NCBI GenBank assembly: GCA_003427395.1
Contig: BFEA01000159.1
Location: forward strand, 2,166,492 to 2,220,562
DNA length: 54,071 bases
Reading direction: 5' to 3'
From: Chara braunii
Taxonomy: Eukaryota > Streptophyta > Charophyceae > Charales > Characeae
The notes under the pieces were generated by a model. That model was not told where the DNA came from. It made no database searches and worked only from the letters and a program-made list of their open reading frames with translations. A program made the position numbers and the translations under genes. This document shows positions 40,661-50,047 of this stretch, piece by piece; the stretch's first letter is position 1, and every line of letters starts with the position of its first letter.

Positions 40661-41019
40661 ACTACAGCAAATACCAGACAAGCCACCAATCAGCACCATA
40701 ACCGTAGATCCGATCACTCAGCTCCTTCGGGTGCTGTTTGCAGATATCCCTGACACATAAAATCCCTCACAACCCTACTCGGACAAGTCTTACTGCGATG
40801 AAGCCACCATCATCACCGCTGTTGTACCCTATTTCCACCCTGCAGGTTAGCCCCATGGCCGCGGAGCGCATTATCCCCCACCATCGCAACCCCGGCCCCC
40901 TGCCACCAGCGCCAACTTATAAATGTTTTTTTTTTAATCAGAAAATCCAATCTCATTCAAGAACATATTCAGGAATCAAAAGGCTATGGAAAACAGAGAG
41001 ATGAAAATCAGAAATAGAG
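40661..41019. repeat. Partial repeat of the GCCACCATC segment
   Basis: TCTTACTGCGATGAAGCCACCATCATCACCGCTG...TACCCTATTTCC (40788-40840) matches 40142-40195. No gene. Confidence 0.5.
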
Positions 41020-41930
41020 CCACCAACAATCCAACTCAGACCCTCGCTACAGACGAGAAACTGCCGCTCAGGCTTTCAGTCCTCGTACCAGAAATCGCTA
41101 GTTCTCACACCGTCCTTGCTAGGGTTACAAGGCAACACAAACTGCCCCAACACCGAAATAACTGTTTTCTGACGGACAGGAAGTATCTTCCACCCTCGAC
41201 TACTTCCTTAGTTGCAACCCCCCCAGCGGGTTACAGGGTCACCGCCCCAGCATCAGCTACATTGAAAGAGGTGGTTATGCCTTCCACCCTCGAGATAACT
41301 CCAGTGGCCTCAAGCTCCTTTGGTCACAGAGCCACTGCTCCAGCAGCGGCCAAAGTCACCCCACCCCGCCCTTCTAGTAGACTTACTACCCTGAGCAACC
41401 CTTCCTCTACTGCACGAGCCCACCCAAAATTCCTCCATGCCATACTTCCAACTTTCACCTTCCCATTTAAAAAAGCCAAAAGGAAAAAGGACAAGAACTA
41501 AAACCACTAACAATCTGTCTCCTTCCCTCACCACACATGAAGCACACGCCGTCCAAGCTTTCAATCCTCGTACTAGAAATCATAAGATTTCATACCCGCC
41601 CTGCTAGGGTTACAAGGCAACACAAATTGCCCCAGTACCGACCTAACCGTTTCTGACGGACAGAGAGTGTCTTCTCCCTCGACAACTCCCTTAACTGTAT
41701 GGCCCCTTGACAGGTTACAGGGTCACCGCCCCGACAATAGCTACGTCGCGCGAGATGGTTATGCCTTCCACCCTCGGCATAACTTCAATGGCCTTGAACT
41801 CCTCCTGGTCACAGAGCGAATGCTCCAGCACCAGCCAATGTCGTCCCACCCCACCCTTCTGATAATCGACTTACCACCCTGAACCACCGATCCCTCCTCT
41901 AAGTGAGCCCCCCCACTTCCCACTGCCTCT
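41020..41930. repeat. Two degenerate direct repeats of about 480 bp
   Basis: GGGTTACAAGGCAACACAAACTGCCCC (41120) and GGGTTACAAGGCAACACAAATTGCCCC (41606) anchor two copies with the same order: TTCTGACGGACAG, CCCTCGACTACTCC, GGTTACAGGGTCACCGCCCC, GGTTATGCCTTCCACCCTCG, CAGAGC, CCACCCCACC. Related to the R module. The 171-codon frame at 40986-41501 lies in the first copy and has no domain. Confidence 0.8.
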
Positions 41931-42950
41931 AATTCGACCTTCCCCCGTTTATTTGCAAGACCACATCCTAGCGAATTTGAACGACAACTTCTGAAAAACT
42001 ACATCAGATTTAAATTAAATCAAAGATGGATAAACGCAGGACATCAATTCCACTTTGAGAAAATCAAATTGTAACCGTTTGTAATTCAAAATTGAGTAAT
42101 CATTCATTGGGATCGGAACTCTGATTTACGAATTTCAGATTATGAATCTTGCTCGGAAGATACGAATTTGAGATTAAAATACGAATTTCATATTAAGGAT
42201 CTTGCTCAGAATAGAAAATACGAATTTTAAATTAGGGATCGATTACATCCCGAAAACACCTAAGATCTCATGAATCATATTTTAAACATATCACAATCAT
42301 AAAAACGAAATCGTTCAACCTCTGAAAAAAATTCAGAAAAAACAACCACAAGTCAGGAAAAATCAGGGGAAAAATCATGACGAATCAGAAAATTCAGGAT
42401 TGACAGCAAGGCATGAAACTTTCAATTAAAATTATGATATCTCACATCATTGGAATCCCGTTATCAAGAAAAATCAAGAACCATGAATTGAAATCATCAA
42501 CAAACAATCAACCTCAGGATGAAAAGCTTGGTTATCAGAACTTATTAGTAGATTTCGAAGTTATAAGACAGCCAAGCCACGCGTGGGTTGCATCCTAATC
42601 CAATAAAAAACACCCTCCCATCCCTTCTTCCTCAACCAAACCACTTACCTCACACCCCTCAAACCCTACCCCTGCGTCTTTGGGGAAGGAAAAAATCCCT
42701 TCCTCCCACTGCTAGCATCTAAGTTCAAAGCAAAGCTAGCACCATAGACAAGAACGACCATCTTCAATCCCCCAAAGGAAATCGAAAACAGTGTGGCACC
42801 CCCTCGCTAAACCTGTTGATGACTCGCCATAGGGGGTTCAAAAACACCTTAACTATACCCATACCATATTCTTGAGGAAGAGGGAAGGATTTTCAAAAAA
42901 ACGAGGACGACAAGCCCTAACCTAGTCCGGTGACTCCATACCCCCTACCC
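41931..42950. other. A/T-rich region, no gene; degenerate TACGAATTT repeats
   Basis: TACGAATTTCAGATTATGAATCTTGCTCGG (42127), TACGAATTTGAGATTA, TACGAATTTCATATTAAGGATCTTGCTC and TACGAATTTTAAATTAGGGATC recur to 42240. Nothing else is recognised. Confidence 0.5.
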
Positions 42951-43410
42951 ATATGCCCCACCCTCCTCCCCCCTACCTTACGTCCGTGATTGTTCCCCGT
43001 CACTACCCAACACACACCATCTCCTACCGCACGCCACCATATCCCACCGTCCACCTCATCGCCAGCTTTCCCGTACATACCTCTTTCTCGCCTCGCGTCC
43101 TTGTGTCTTCGCCCACCGCGTCGCCTAACTCTCCGGTAGATTCCGCGTCACGCCGCTTCATCTTCGAAATTGCTCCAGCGGGGGCGCACCGCTCCCGGTC
43201 GTGTTGCGCCCCGCCAAAGGCAAGTCAAACCACCAGTACTTCTGACGCACTCACTGCGGGAGACCTTTCGGATTTGCCTTCTCTTTTCAATCAAAATGTC
43301 GACCTCCATTTCACGATTTTACAAATATATGTCAGTTATCAACCGAACTCAATCAACATGGAAGACAATCATACAAACTATGGACTTAATTAAAATACAT
43401 GAAACGAGTG
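42951..43410. other. No gene assigned; 146-codon frame without domain
   Basis: The frame 42953-43393 starts Pro/Ser/Thr-rich (MPHPPPPYLTS) and has no recognisable motif. AAACCACCAGTACTT at 43228 resembles a TTAA-MITE end, but the TTAA is absent. Confidence 0.35.
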
Positions 43411-43558
43411 CACGTAAAAACGCTGGAACTTCAAGAAGCAATTCCACGTAAAATCGCTAGAACTTCAAGAAGCAATTCCACATAAACTCGCTAGAACTTC
43501 AAGAAGCAATTCCACATAAAATCACTAGAACTTCAATAAGCAATTCCACGTCATGTCG
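43411..43558. repeat. 34-bp minisatellite, four units
   Basis: Units start at 43423, 43457, 43491 and 43525 (CTAGAACTTCAAGAAGCAAT...), preceded by a partial unit. Changes between units are scattered. No spacers separate them, so this is not a CRISPR. Confidence 0.95.
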
Positions 43559-44194
43559 ACTAGCTCAGAAGGTTCGATGCTTGAACTGCGTCGAGTAGGT
43601 GCTGGGTGCTAAACCCGTTGCCGTCACTTTCAGTGACTTGAGGTGGGCGGACCAAGGCCAGAACGATGTTGGTGGGCGCTGGGGTGCGTAGTGCCACCCA
43701 GTAAGGCTGTAACCAGTAGCATGAGGCCTGGTCAATAAATCTGGGAAAGTGGGTTGTGGTGCCAAGTATGTGTGGTGGGGAGAAAAAAAACATGCTCAGG
43801 TCCTTGTACGTACTAGGCAGTTGGAACACACCCCAATAAATGAATTATAAGGTTGAATTCTTGTAAGTATAATCTTAGCTGACATTCACAATGTTCATGG
43901 CTCGATTATGGTACCTTCAGTGTTCAGACCCTCAAGTTACACGATGTATTAAAGAAACATGAAGTCTGGAAAAAACTCTAAATACCATTAATTACAGACG
44001 GTCAATATTCAGCAATCATATGACATATCATCTACAATAAAAAAGATCAATAAAGTCTTATTTTATTAGTGGTCATTATTGGAGCTATAACACTTACCAT
44101 GCACAAGATTACTCAAGTAAAAAGACAAGATGTTTTTCAACAAAATATGATAGATTTTCAAAATACTACAAAAAAAATACGACAATTGAAAGGT
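43559..44194. other. No gene seen
   Basis: Becomes A/T-rich toward the mitochondrial-like insert. Nothing recognised. Confidence 0.4.
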
Positions 44195-44549
44195 CTCCAG
44201 TAGCTAAGTGGTTAGAGCAAATAGTTGTTAAGTGCGCCGATTTTGACTTCTTTGTGGATGATGTAGTTTAAATTACAACATTGCTCGCTCTTTCGAGCCA
44301 CATTTCTTTGTAGAGGCTCGCTCGAGCAGAAAGGTCTGGCCAGAGTGGTTGGAGACACTCGAAGAGACTCGCCAGAGTCGTAACTGTATGATATTGGGCG
44401 ACTTCCTGATTGGAGTCATCCATCATGCATGAGGTTATTCATTACTCAAGTTGGAAAGTCGTGTGATGTACGACATCTTGCACTGTTTGGTGGCCACTTT
44501 AGTAGACTGGACGGGTGAATGGGAAACCGTTGAAGTGGAACTTTTGACT

Positions 44550-44690
44550 CAATATTTGAAAGTTACTTTTTTATTTCATTGGGCAGTTTCTTTCAATAAA
44601 ATATGATTGTTTGGATTTTGGTCTATGATGCTTTTTTTTATTGATTTTAACTATTGGTTTTGTTTATGAATAGAAGACGTCCTCGGTTGA
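44550..44690 (+). pseudogene. nad3: Mitochondrial nad3 C-terminal fragment (NADH dehydrogenase subunit 3)
   Basis: Codons read VTFLFHWAVSFNKI, a TGA, then LFGFWSMM. After a frame shift in the T-run at 44631-44638, LILTIGFVYE follows with a TAG next. This is the well-conserved last third of plant mitochondrial NAD3 (complex I membrane subunit). Stops replace a Gly/Asp-type codon and a Trp (TGG to TAG), so it is a pseudogene. The N-terminal two thirds are absent. Confidence 0.85.
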
Positions 44691-44732
44691 AATTATCTTC
44701 GGAGTTTATTTCAAGTAGCACAATTGTGTTCA

Positions 44733-44849
44733 ATAAGTAGCGACCTGTACAAATGGTGTAACGAATGCCTTGTTGTCTCCATCATGGGCTCAGTGAAATT
44801 TGAATTCTTCGTGAAGATGTGGAGTATCAGCGGCCAGACGGTAAGAACA
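44733..44849 (+). pseudogene. rrnL: Mitochondrial large-subunit rRNA fragment (domain V)
   Basis: CGACCTGTACAAATGGTGTAACGA ... TGTCTCCATCATGGGCTCAGTGAAATT ... CGTGAAGATGTGGAGTATCAGCGGCCAGACGG follows the highly conserved 23S/26S segment just before the peptidyl-transferase loop (bacterial CGACCTGCACGAATGGCGTAA ... GACTCAGTGAAATTGAA ... GACGGAAAGACC). The rRNA stops at GGTAAGA and nad2 codons follow within 15 bases. Only about 115 of over 2,500 bases are present. Confidence 0.9.
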
Positions 44850-44856
44850 AGAAACT

Positions 44857-45192
44857 TTGAATGATTTTGAATCTATGGTGTTAATTCTACTCTCTACTTG
44901 TAGTATATTTTTGATAATCTCATCTTATGATTTGATTGCCATGTATTTAGCCATCGAACTTCAAAGTTTATGTTTTTATGTTATTGCAGCATCAAAACGA
45001 AATTTTGAATTCTCTATAGAAGCCGGATTAAAATATTTTACTTTAGGTGTCTTTTCCTCTGGGATTTTCTTATTCGGTTGTTCTATGATCTATAGATTTA
45101 CAGGAGTGGCCAATTTTGAAGAATTAACCAAAATTTTGACTGGTTATGAAATGATTTTTTTTTTTGCTCAAAATCGAGTGGTATTTTCATGA
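44857..45192 (+). pseudogene. nad2: Mitochondrial nad2 internal fragment (NADH dehydrogenase subunit 2)
   Basis: About 98 codons of recognisable NAD2: ILLSTCSIFLIISSYDLIAMYL, AIELQSLCFYVIAASKR, EAGLKYFTLGVFSSGIFLFGCSMIY and ILTGYEM. These are membrane helices from the middle of a protein of about 490 residues in plant mitochondria. There is no genuine start (the frame opens on TTG), and after TGYEM the sequence changes to [11 protein letters not shown], outside NAD2. Subunit of complex I, inactive here. Confidence 0.92.
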
Positions 45193-45203
45193 GAATTTTA
45201 TTA

Positions 45204-45357
45204 AGACGATCCGTTGTTCGTGGTGTTGCTATGAATCTTATAGACCATCCTCATGGAGGAGGAGAGGGACGCACAAAAGAACGTCGAAGGTCCGTTTCTC
45301 CTTGGTGAAAACCAACCAAAGGTGGATTTAAAACAGTAGTAAGAAAACAAAATAATT
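45204..45357 (+). pseudogene. rpl2: Mitochondrial rpl2 C-terminal fragment (ribosomal protein L2)
   Basis: Reads [30 protein letters not shown], a TGA, then KPTKGGFKTVVRKQNN. MN[11 protein letters not shown] is the universal L2 signature at the peptidyl-transferase centre. The Gly codon after SPW is TGA. Only the last about 50 codons are present. Confidence 0.92.
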
Positions 45358-45362
45358 AATTT

Positions 45363-45430
45363 ATGTCACGATCTATATAGAAAGTCCATTTGTAAATGCT
45401 TGTCTGTTGAAAAAGCATTCGCGTGTGGCT
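45363..45430 (+). pseudogene. rps19: Mitochondrial rps19 N-terminal fragment (ribosomal protein S19)
   Basis: Starts ATG two bases after the rpl2 stop: MSRSI, TAG, KSPFVNACLLKKHSRVW. This matches the S19 start (M-x-R-S-x-W-K-G-x-F-V-D-x-x-L-L) with the Trp codon changed to TAG. The close rpl2-rps19 order is the ancestral ribosomal-protein operon order kept in plant mitochondria. Confidence 0.85.
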
Positions 45431-45957
45431 AAACAATATTCGACCTGCAGGAAACCACAAAAAAGTACGGTCGCTCGGCCTAGCCAGCGACCGCCTAGAT
45501 GTTTGGGATCCTCAGAGACTTTACGCAACGCATCTCACTTGTTTCATTAATGAGACGGAAAGAAAGAAAGAAAGCGGCAAACCACTCACTTTGCATCTAC
45601 TTTCAATTCTAATTTGCTGGATTGATCAATGCTAAGACTTTCTTTTGCATTTATATTGTATGGTCGGTCTTGTGAAGTTCAAACTCTTAGTGTGTAGAAC
45701 GCAAAGAAAGATAAGCGGTTGATTACATAATCGAGCAAAGAAGGAAAGAAAACTTACGCTTAGTAAGGTTTCTCTCCAAGAAATCTTACAAGGTTGTATT
45801 CCCCAATTAAAATTCAGAACTTCGCGTTAGCGCCTTCTCTCCGATCCTTTGATAGGTTCGAGTCTCATGGGTAATGGAAAGTGGAAATTTAGGATCCTCA
45901 AAGACTTTACGCAATGCATCTCACTTGTTTCATTAATGAGACGGAAAGAAAAAAACC
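45431..45957. repeat. Duplicated block A (second copy at 48298-48640)
   Basis: GCGGCAAACCACTCACTTTGC (45573) to GGGTAATGGAAAGTGG (45885) matches 48311-48619 at most positions. Inside the block, GGATCCTCAGAGACTTTACGCAACGC (45509) recurs as GGATCCTCAAAGACTTTACGCAATGC (45892), a direct repeat of about 75 bases with period 383. It directly follows the rps19 fragment, so it may also be of mitochondrial origin. Confidence 0.8.
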
Positions 45958-45972
45958 TGTGTTACCGAGCGT

Positions 45973-46066
45973 ACCTGTACGGGGCGTTTTCATACGGGCC
46001 GTATGAGTTTTTTTCGTAGGCGAACCTGTATGTGGACTTGTACGTATGTACATGTCCCCGTACAAG
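45973..46066. mobile_element. Small inverted-repeat element with ACYTGTACGGGG ends
   Basis: ACCTGTACGGGG (45973) and CCCCGTACAAGT (ending 46066) are inverted ends. Internal CATACGGGCCGTATG and TACGTATGTACATG add further symmetry. Related ends bound 48177-48245. No coding potential. Confidence 0.65.
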
Positions 46067-46500
46067 TTTTTTTTTTTTTTGGGGGGGGGGCCTTGCTGAG
46101 CAAAACAGGACGCCCCAGGGTGGTCCTTCGTAAGGGCGGGGTTTGCCTGGGCAGGGGGCTTGTGGGAGGTTCAGCAAGCATGCACACACACAGATTTAGT
46201 AGCAAGCGGGAAACTCAGTAAGGCATTAAGTCTTTGGGCAAAACTCAGAAATCAGCTATGTATTTCAGTCATACTTGCGGCGCATCACGTGCGCGCAGCT
46301 TCCCCACGTGCGCCGCAGATTCTCCTTTCCGAAAAGTACCCTGCAAGCAATTAGCAGGGTTTCGATAACATTCGGAAGGATGTGCATTGGACTGCAGGAA
46401 GACCATGAGTAGGCCAGCAATATATCCTGGATTTGGATTCAGGCCTGTGTTCCAAGAGTTATGGGTTACGAATTTACCACAAACACTCCAGTAGTTGTCT
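46067..46500. repeat. Dispersed repeat Y copy 1, otherwise no gene
   Basis: GATTTAGTAGCAAGCGGGAAACTCAGTAAGGC (46193) matches GACTTAGTAGCAAGCGGGAAACTCAGCAAGGC (47572), with TGGGCAAAACTCA following in both. Confidence 0.7.
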
Positions 46501-46795
46501 CGTTTTTTTTTCCCCCCTTTTCTTACGTGCAATGGCCCTAAGGGCCTCGCTCCACTCATCAGCACTTGCAGAAAAGTCAAACATATGGCTTGTACGGTTC
46601 TAGTTTCTAGTATAAGATTCATTCTAGTTTTGCACATATAGTAGCTGTCCCTTTTTTTTGTTTTTCCTTTTCTTACTTGCGTGCAGTGGCCCTAAGGGCC
46701 TGGCTCCACTCATCAGCACTTGCAGAAAAGAAAAACGTATGGCCTGTATGGATCCAGTTTCCAGGAGAAGATTCATTCCAGTTTTGCACATTTGG
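46501..46795. repeat. Tandem direct repeat, about 145-bp units
   Basis: T-tract, TTTTCTTACGTGC, GGCCCTAAGGGCC, GCTCCACTCATCAGCACTTGCAGAAAAG and AGATTCATTC.AGTTTTGCACAT occur twice in the same order (46503-46640 and 46650-46792). Confidence 0.85.
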
Positions 46796-47085
46796 TGAGT
46801 AGTGGAGTGAAGCCCTGAAGGTCACAATGTCAAGTTAGCAAGTCAGTAACCCATAACTATTGAAACACGGACCTGAAATCCAAGCTACACCATATGTAGC
46901 TGGCCTACTCCCTCCGTACTATGAGTCCAGTGACAACCTTTCCAATGACCACCCCGTTCCTGCCGAAGGGACCCTTGCCAATATTTGGCAGGGACATTTT
47001 GAAGTACTGGCAGGGGTTATCTGAATAATGTGAAAGTAGGAGATGCCAAAAAAAATAATAATAATTAAAAAAAAAGATGGTGGCC
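46796..47085. other. No gene seen
   Basis: Unassigned between two tandem-repeat blocks. Confidence 0.4.
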
Positions 47086-47545
47086 CGTACATGCTCTAGA
47101 CTCAAACTGGTTGGACGGCGGGGTTTGTCCGTACATGCTCTAGACTCAGACTGGTTGGACGACGGGGTTTGCCCGTACATGCTCTAGACTGAGACTGGTT
47201 GGACTGGTACCCGCCTAGACCTAGCCTACAACCAATGGCCTCTAAAAATGCCACTTTTTTCTTCTTCTGCTCGGCTTCCAGTACCTGCACATCTACCCCT
47301 TCAAGGTGCGGTACCGGCCTACCAGCTACTTGAGTGTTTTTCCCGCTGCAATCCCTCAATGTCATGGCCACAGGTAAGTACCGGGCCTGAGGGCCCAATG
47401 AACGAGCAAGTGCCCTTACGGGCCACACACACTCAAGCCATCTAGCACTCAGACAGACACGGCCACACACACTCTCAAGCCAATCAGCACTCAGACAGGC
47501 ACGACCACACACACACTCAAGCCAACCAGCACTCAGACACACATG
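47086..47545. repeat. Two minisatellites (44-bp and about 42-bp units) and dispersed repeat Z
   Basis: 47086-47203: CGTACATGCTCTAGACTCA... units starting 47086, 47130 and 47174. 47421-47545: three units of GGCCACACACACTCAAGCC...CACTCAGACA. Between them, 47190-47350 (CTGGTACCCGCCTAGACCTAGCC ... CGGTACCGGCCTACC) matches 52290-52445. Confidence 0.85.
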
Positions 47546-48176
47546 CAGTCCAGCAAGTGTCCGCACACACAGACTTAGTAGCAAGCGGGAAACTCAGCAA
47601 GGCATTCAGTCTATGGGCAAAACTCATAAATCAGCTGTGTGTTTCAGTCCATGTTTGGATGGGTCATCACACTAAGGAGGCAGGCCCTCTACCTTGTATT
47701 GGCAATGGTGTGCATTTGGGCGACATCTTCTAGTACTTCGGGTTGCCGCTGATGTCAACAGTTGCATTGTCTATTAGTAGGCTGATCGTAGCTGTGTAGG
47801 AGTAGGCTAGGCGCTGAGCGCCAAGTAGGAGTGTGAAGGGACTGGACTCTTGTGTTGTTGGCAGAGAGAGAAATCTCTCCTTGACATTGGTTTGCAGTAC
47901 TACGAACCTCCATTGGTGTATTATTGGTGCAATGCTGCTCTGTGGACACGGTGTGACTATTTCGCTTTCAATTTGATGGTGTAATCTGGAATTGTCATCT
48001 CGTTGTTGCTTATCTTCCTTGCACCAGGTTGGATTGTGAGGAAAACAGCAGCAGACACCCGAAGGGTGTTCAGGGGCATTTTTGCCATAGCGCCCCCATA
48101 AACAAGTTTTTTCGAGCGGTTTTCAGATTTTTGGACTTTACGGAGTCTACCGGAGATCCCGAAAAAAAAAAAAAAA
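47546..48176. other. Dispersed repeat Y copy 2, then no gene
   Basis: 47572-47650 matches 46193-46275. From 47650 to 48176 no coding or repeat signal was recognised. Confidence 0.45.
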
Positions 48177-48245
48177 ACTTGTACGGGACCCCTAGCGTAC
48201 GAGTACGATCCGTACTCTCGTACTCATACGGGGGCCCGTACAAGT
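48177..48245. mobile_element. 69-bp inverted-repeat element with ACTTGTACGGG ends
   Basis: ACTTGTACGGG (48177) and CCCGTACAAGT (ending 48245) are perfect inverted ends. Inside, GTACGAGTACG and CGTACTCTCGTAC continue the symmetry. Preceded by a 15-nt A-run. Confidence 0.75.
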
Positions 48246-48255
48246 CGCAACGCAG

Positions 48256-48260
48256 AAAAA

Positions 48261-48310
<50 letters not shown>
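48256..48310. repeat. (GAAA)n microsatellite
   Basis: About thirteen AAAG units. It joins the duplicated block A copy 2 where copy 1 has only three units (45559-45572). Confidence 0.95.
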
Positions 48311-48311
<1 letters not shown>

Positions 48312-48640
48312 CGGCAAGCCACACTTTGCATCTACTTTCAATTCATATTTGCTGGATTGATCGATGCTAAAACTTTCTTTTACGTATGTATTGTATGGTC
48401 GGTCTTGTGAAGTTCAAACTCTTAGTGTATAGAACGAAAAGCAAGATAAGCGATTGATTACATAATTGAGTAAATAAGGAAATAAAACTTATGCTCTGTG
48501 AGGTTTTCTTCCAAGTAAATCTTATAAGGTTGTATTCCCCAATTAAGATTCAGAACTTCGCGTTAGCGCCTTCTTTTCGATCCTTTGATAGGGTCGAGTC
48601 CCACGGGTAATAGAAAGTGGAAAAGAGAAACGTTTGAAAA
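48311..48640. repeat. Duplicated block A, copy 2
   Basis: Matches 45573-45890 (see there). After GAAAGTGGAAA the two copies diverge; copy 2 continues into unrelated sequence. Confidence 0.8.
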
Positions 48641-49156
48641 CCTTAGCAGCACTATTCAATTTGATTTTTCGACCTAGTGTGACCATGGCGAAGTATTGTA
48701 TGATATATTGAATACGACGGAGCTTGGTATGATTGTGTACTAATGATCTTGAATTACCTGGGGCGGTCATCCGTAGATGTATCTCTAGACTGTAGTCCTT
48801 TTAAACAAAAAAGAAGGCCTTGGTAAACGAGCTGAAACAAGGTCCGCATATTCATGCAAACCACTGGGTGATTCAAGCCTCTTCAGTGCCTCTAACCATG
48901 CTGATTTTCAACGTAGCCAACATAACAAACTCTTTAGCCATGTTAAATACTTACGAACCAGCTTTGCCGGGTCGTAGATTCTCTTGCCTCACATGGAATG
49001 AAAAAGTGAATAAACAAGATTTGTGATCAAACGATGATCGACGTAGGAGTGGTGAAAAATGACAAGGACGGTTGGTGGGGCTATGAAACGGCATGCCAAC
49101 ACCAATCTGTTCACTCTTGTCCGACCCAGTGGAATGAGACCAGAGTGGAGATAAGC
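48641..49156. other. No gene assigned; possible organellar-like sequence
   Basis: A 68-codon frame (48820-49026) and a 75-codon minus frame (48543-48770) have balanced composition, unlike neighbouring repeats, but I recognise neither. Adjacent to duplicated block A, whose other copy abuts mitochondrial genes, so an organellar origin is possible. Confidence 0.35.
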
Positions 49157-50047
49157 CGTTATGTTTTTTTTTTTTTGTTTTTTTTTTTTTTTTGTTTTTT
49201 TTTAAATCACCCGGGTGGATGCTAGGGGTGTTGATAAGATTAGGCATTCCTAGCATTCTCGGGAGGCTCCATCTATTGGTGGGAAGCAGCACCTGATGGA
49301 AACCGGATCCAGCGTCCCTAAACGTTGTCATTATTCTGGGTATATAAAGATATGGTTGCTCTTCTGTAGATCTGCTATCAAGACCTACCCCAGAATCTAC
49401 CGCAACAAGCTTATAGAGTTGTACTTGCTCTCCTGCAGGACTGCCTACTGAAGATCCCTGAAGAGTTTGCATTTGAACTCACTGCCATCCTGCCAGCACT
49501 GATTACCCTAAAACCAGGGGATTGACTGAGCAGGTAAAAGGATGCACACAAAGGATTTAACGAACTCTCACTCTTTTGGTCCGACCGCGGCGCTGTCTTA
49601 TCGGTCCTGAGGGTGAGACCTCCTATACCGCTCCGCACCACTATAGATCCACGATGGAGAGACCATAGGGTGGAAAGGGATGAGGGAAATCAGAAGGAGG
49701 ACGAAGAGGAACCGCAACGTCTACCTTGGTCATGTCATTAAAGCAGATACCATAATCCCTTCTGAGCTCGTCGCCACCCCCTTCCGGAGACTGTGAGTTG
49801 CTTTCACACTTTACCAATGTGCCATGATTTTTTCCTGAATACTGCTTAACCATTTCAAGGACCTCCTCCCCCTCTATTCTAACACTTTCAGTCTTGTGTA
49901 TGCACCGTTTCCGCCAAAGGGCCCAAATGACAGCTCTCCGCCCCGTCCTGAACATATTATTTTCAAAGTGACAGTCCGTGGGAGAAGACCGGGCTTCACA
50001 TAGGAGAGCTCTCCAGTCCCATGGCCATGTAGAAAAAACGTTATGTT
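49157..50047 (-). mobile_element. LINE 3' fragment with candidate 9-bp target-site duplication
   Basis: T-tract 49165-49203 with single G/C interruptions; H3 GATGCTAGGGGTG (49218-49230) / CATTCCTAGCATT (49245-49257) with loop TTGATAAGATTAGG; H2; H1 GATGGA/TCCAGC (49295-49300/49308-49313); 3' UTR with GATTACCC (49500); and ORF2 codons 49641-50040. CGTTATGTT occurs at 49157-49165 and 50039-50047 and may be the target-site duplication. Confidence 0.82.
49641..50040 (-). pseudogene. LINE ORF2 C-terminus
   Basis: Upstream codons to 50040 give TWPWDWRALLCEARSS. The 49641-49955 frame has RTGRRAVIWALWRKRCIH, then LRRDYGICFNDMTKVDVAVPLRP and FPHPFPPYG. These align with WPWDWKALLCETWP, RMGRRAILWALWRRRC and RDYHLTFNDWTTVD of the LINE at 16712-18414. 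A frame change separates the two pieces near 49965. The zinc-binding motif is absent, so it is truncated just downstream of it. Confidence 0.85.

Larger units (their letters stand above)
44195..45430 (+). other. Mosaic mitochondrial-DNA insert (NUMT)
   Basis: Fragments of nad3, large-subunit rRNA, nad2, rpl2 and rps19 lie head to tail on the plus strand within 0.9 kb, each incomplete and several with in-frame stops. 44195-44545 before them resembles organellar noncoding or intron DNA (AGTCGTGTGATGTACGACATC, 44455), but I cannot name it. The fragments abut without the missing gene parts, so the insert was assembled from several pieces or from a rearranged mitochondrial molecule. Confidence 0.85.

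Noticed and set aside
43411-43558. Regular 34-bp repeats as a CRISPR array
   Set aside because: Units are contiguous with no spacers, in eukaryotic repeat-rich DNA.
44199-44240. Possible organellar tRNA (GTAGCTAAGTGGTTAGAGC)
   Set aside because: A D-arm-like stretch is present, but no anticodon arm, T-arm or acceptor closure can be formed downstream.
45820-45885. tRNA T-loop-like GGTTCGAGTCTC in duplicated block A
   Set aside because: The flanking bases do not form a T-stem in either copy (48590 reads GGGTCGAGTCCC).
46549-46725. CTGATGAG on the minus strand in both 145-bp units, as further hammerheads
   Set aside because: A GTGG/CCAC stem can be drawn, but the following GAAA is absent (GCAC-type sequence instead), so the conserved core is incomplete.
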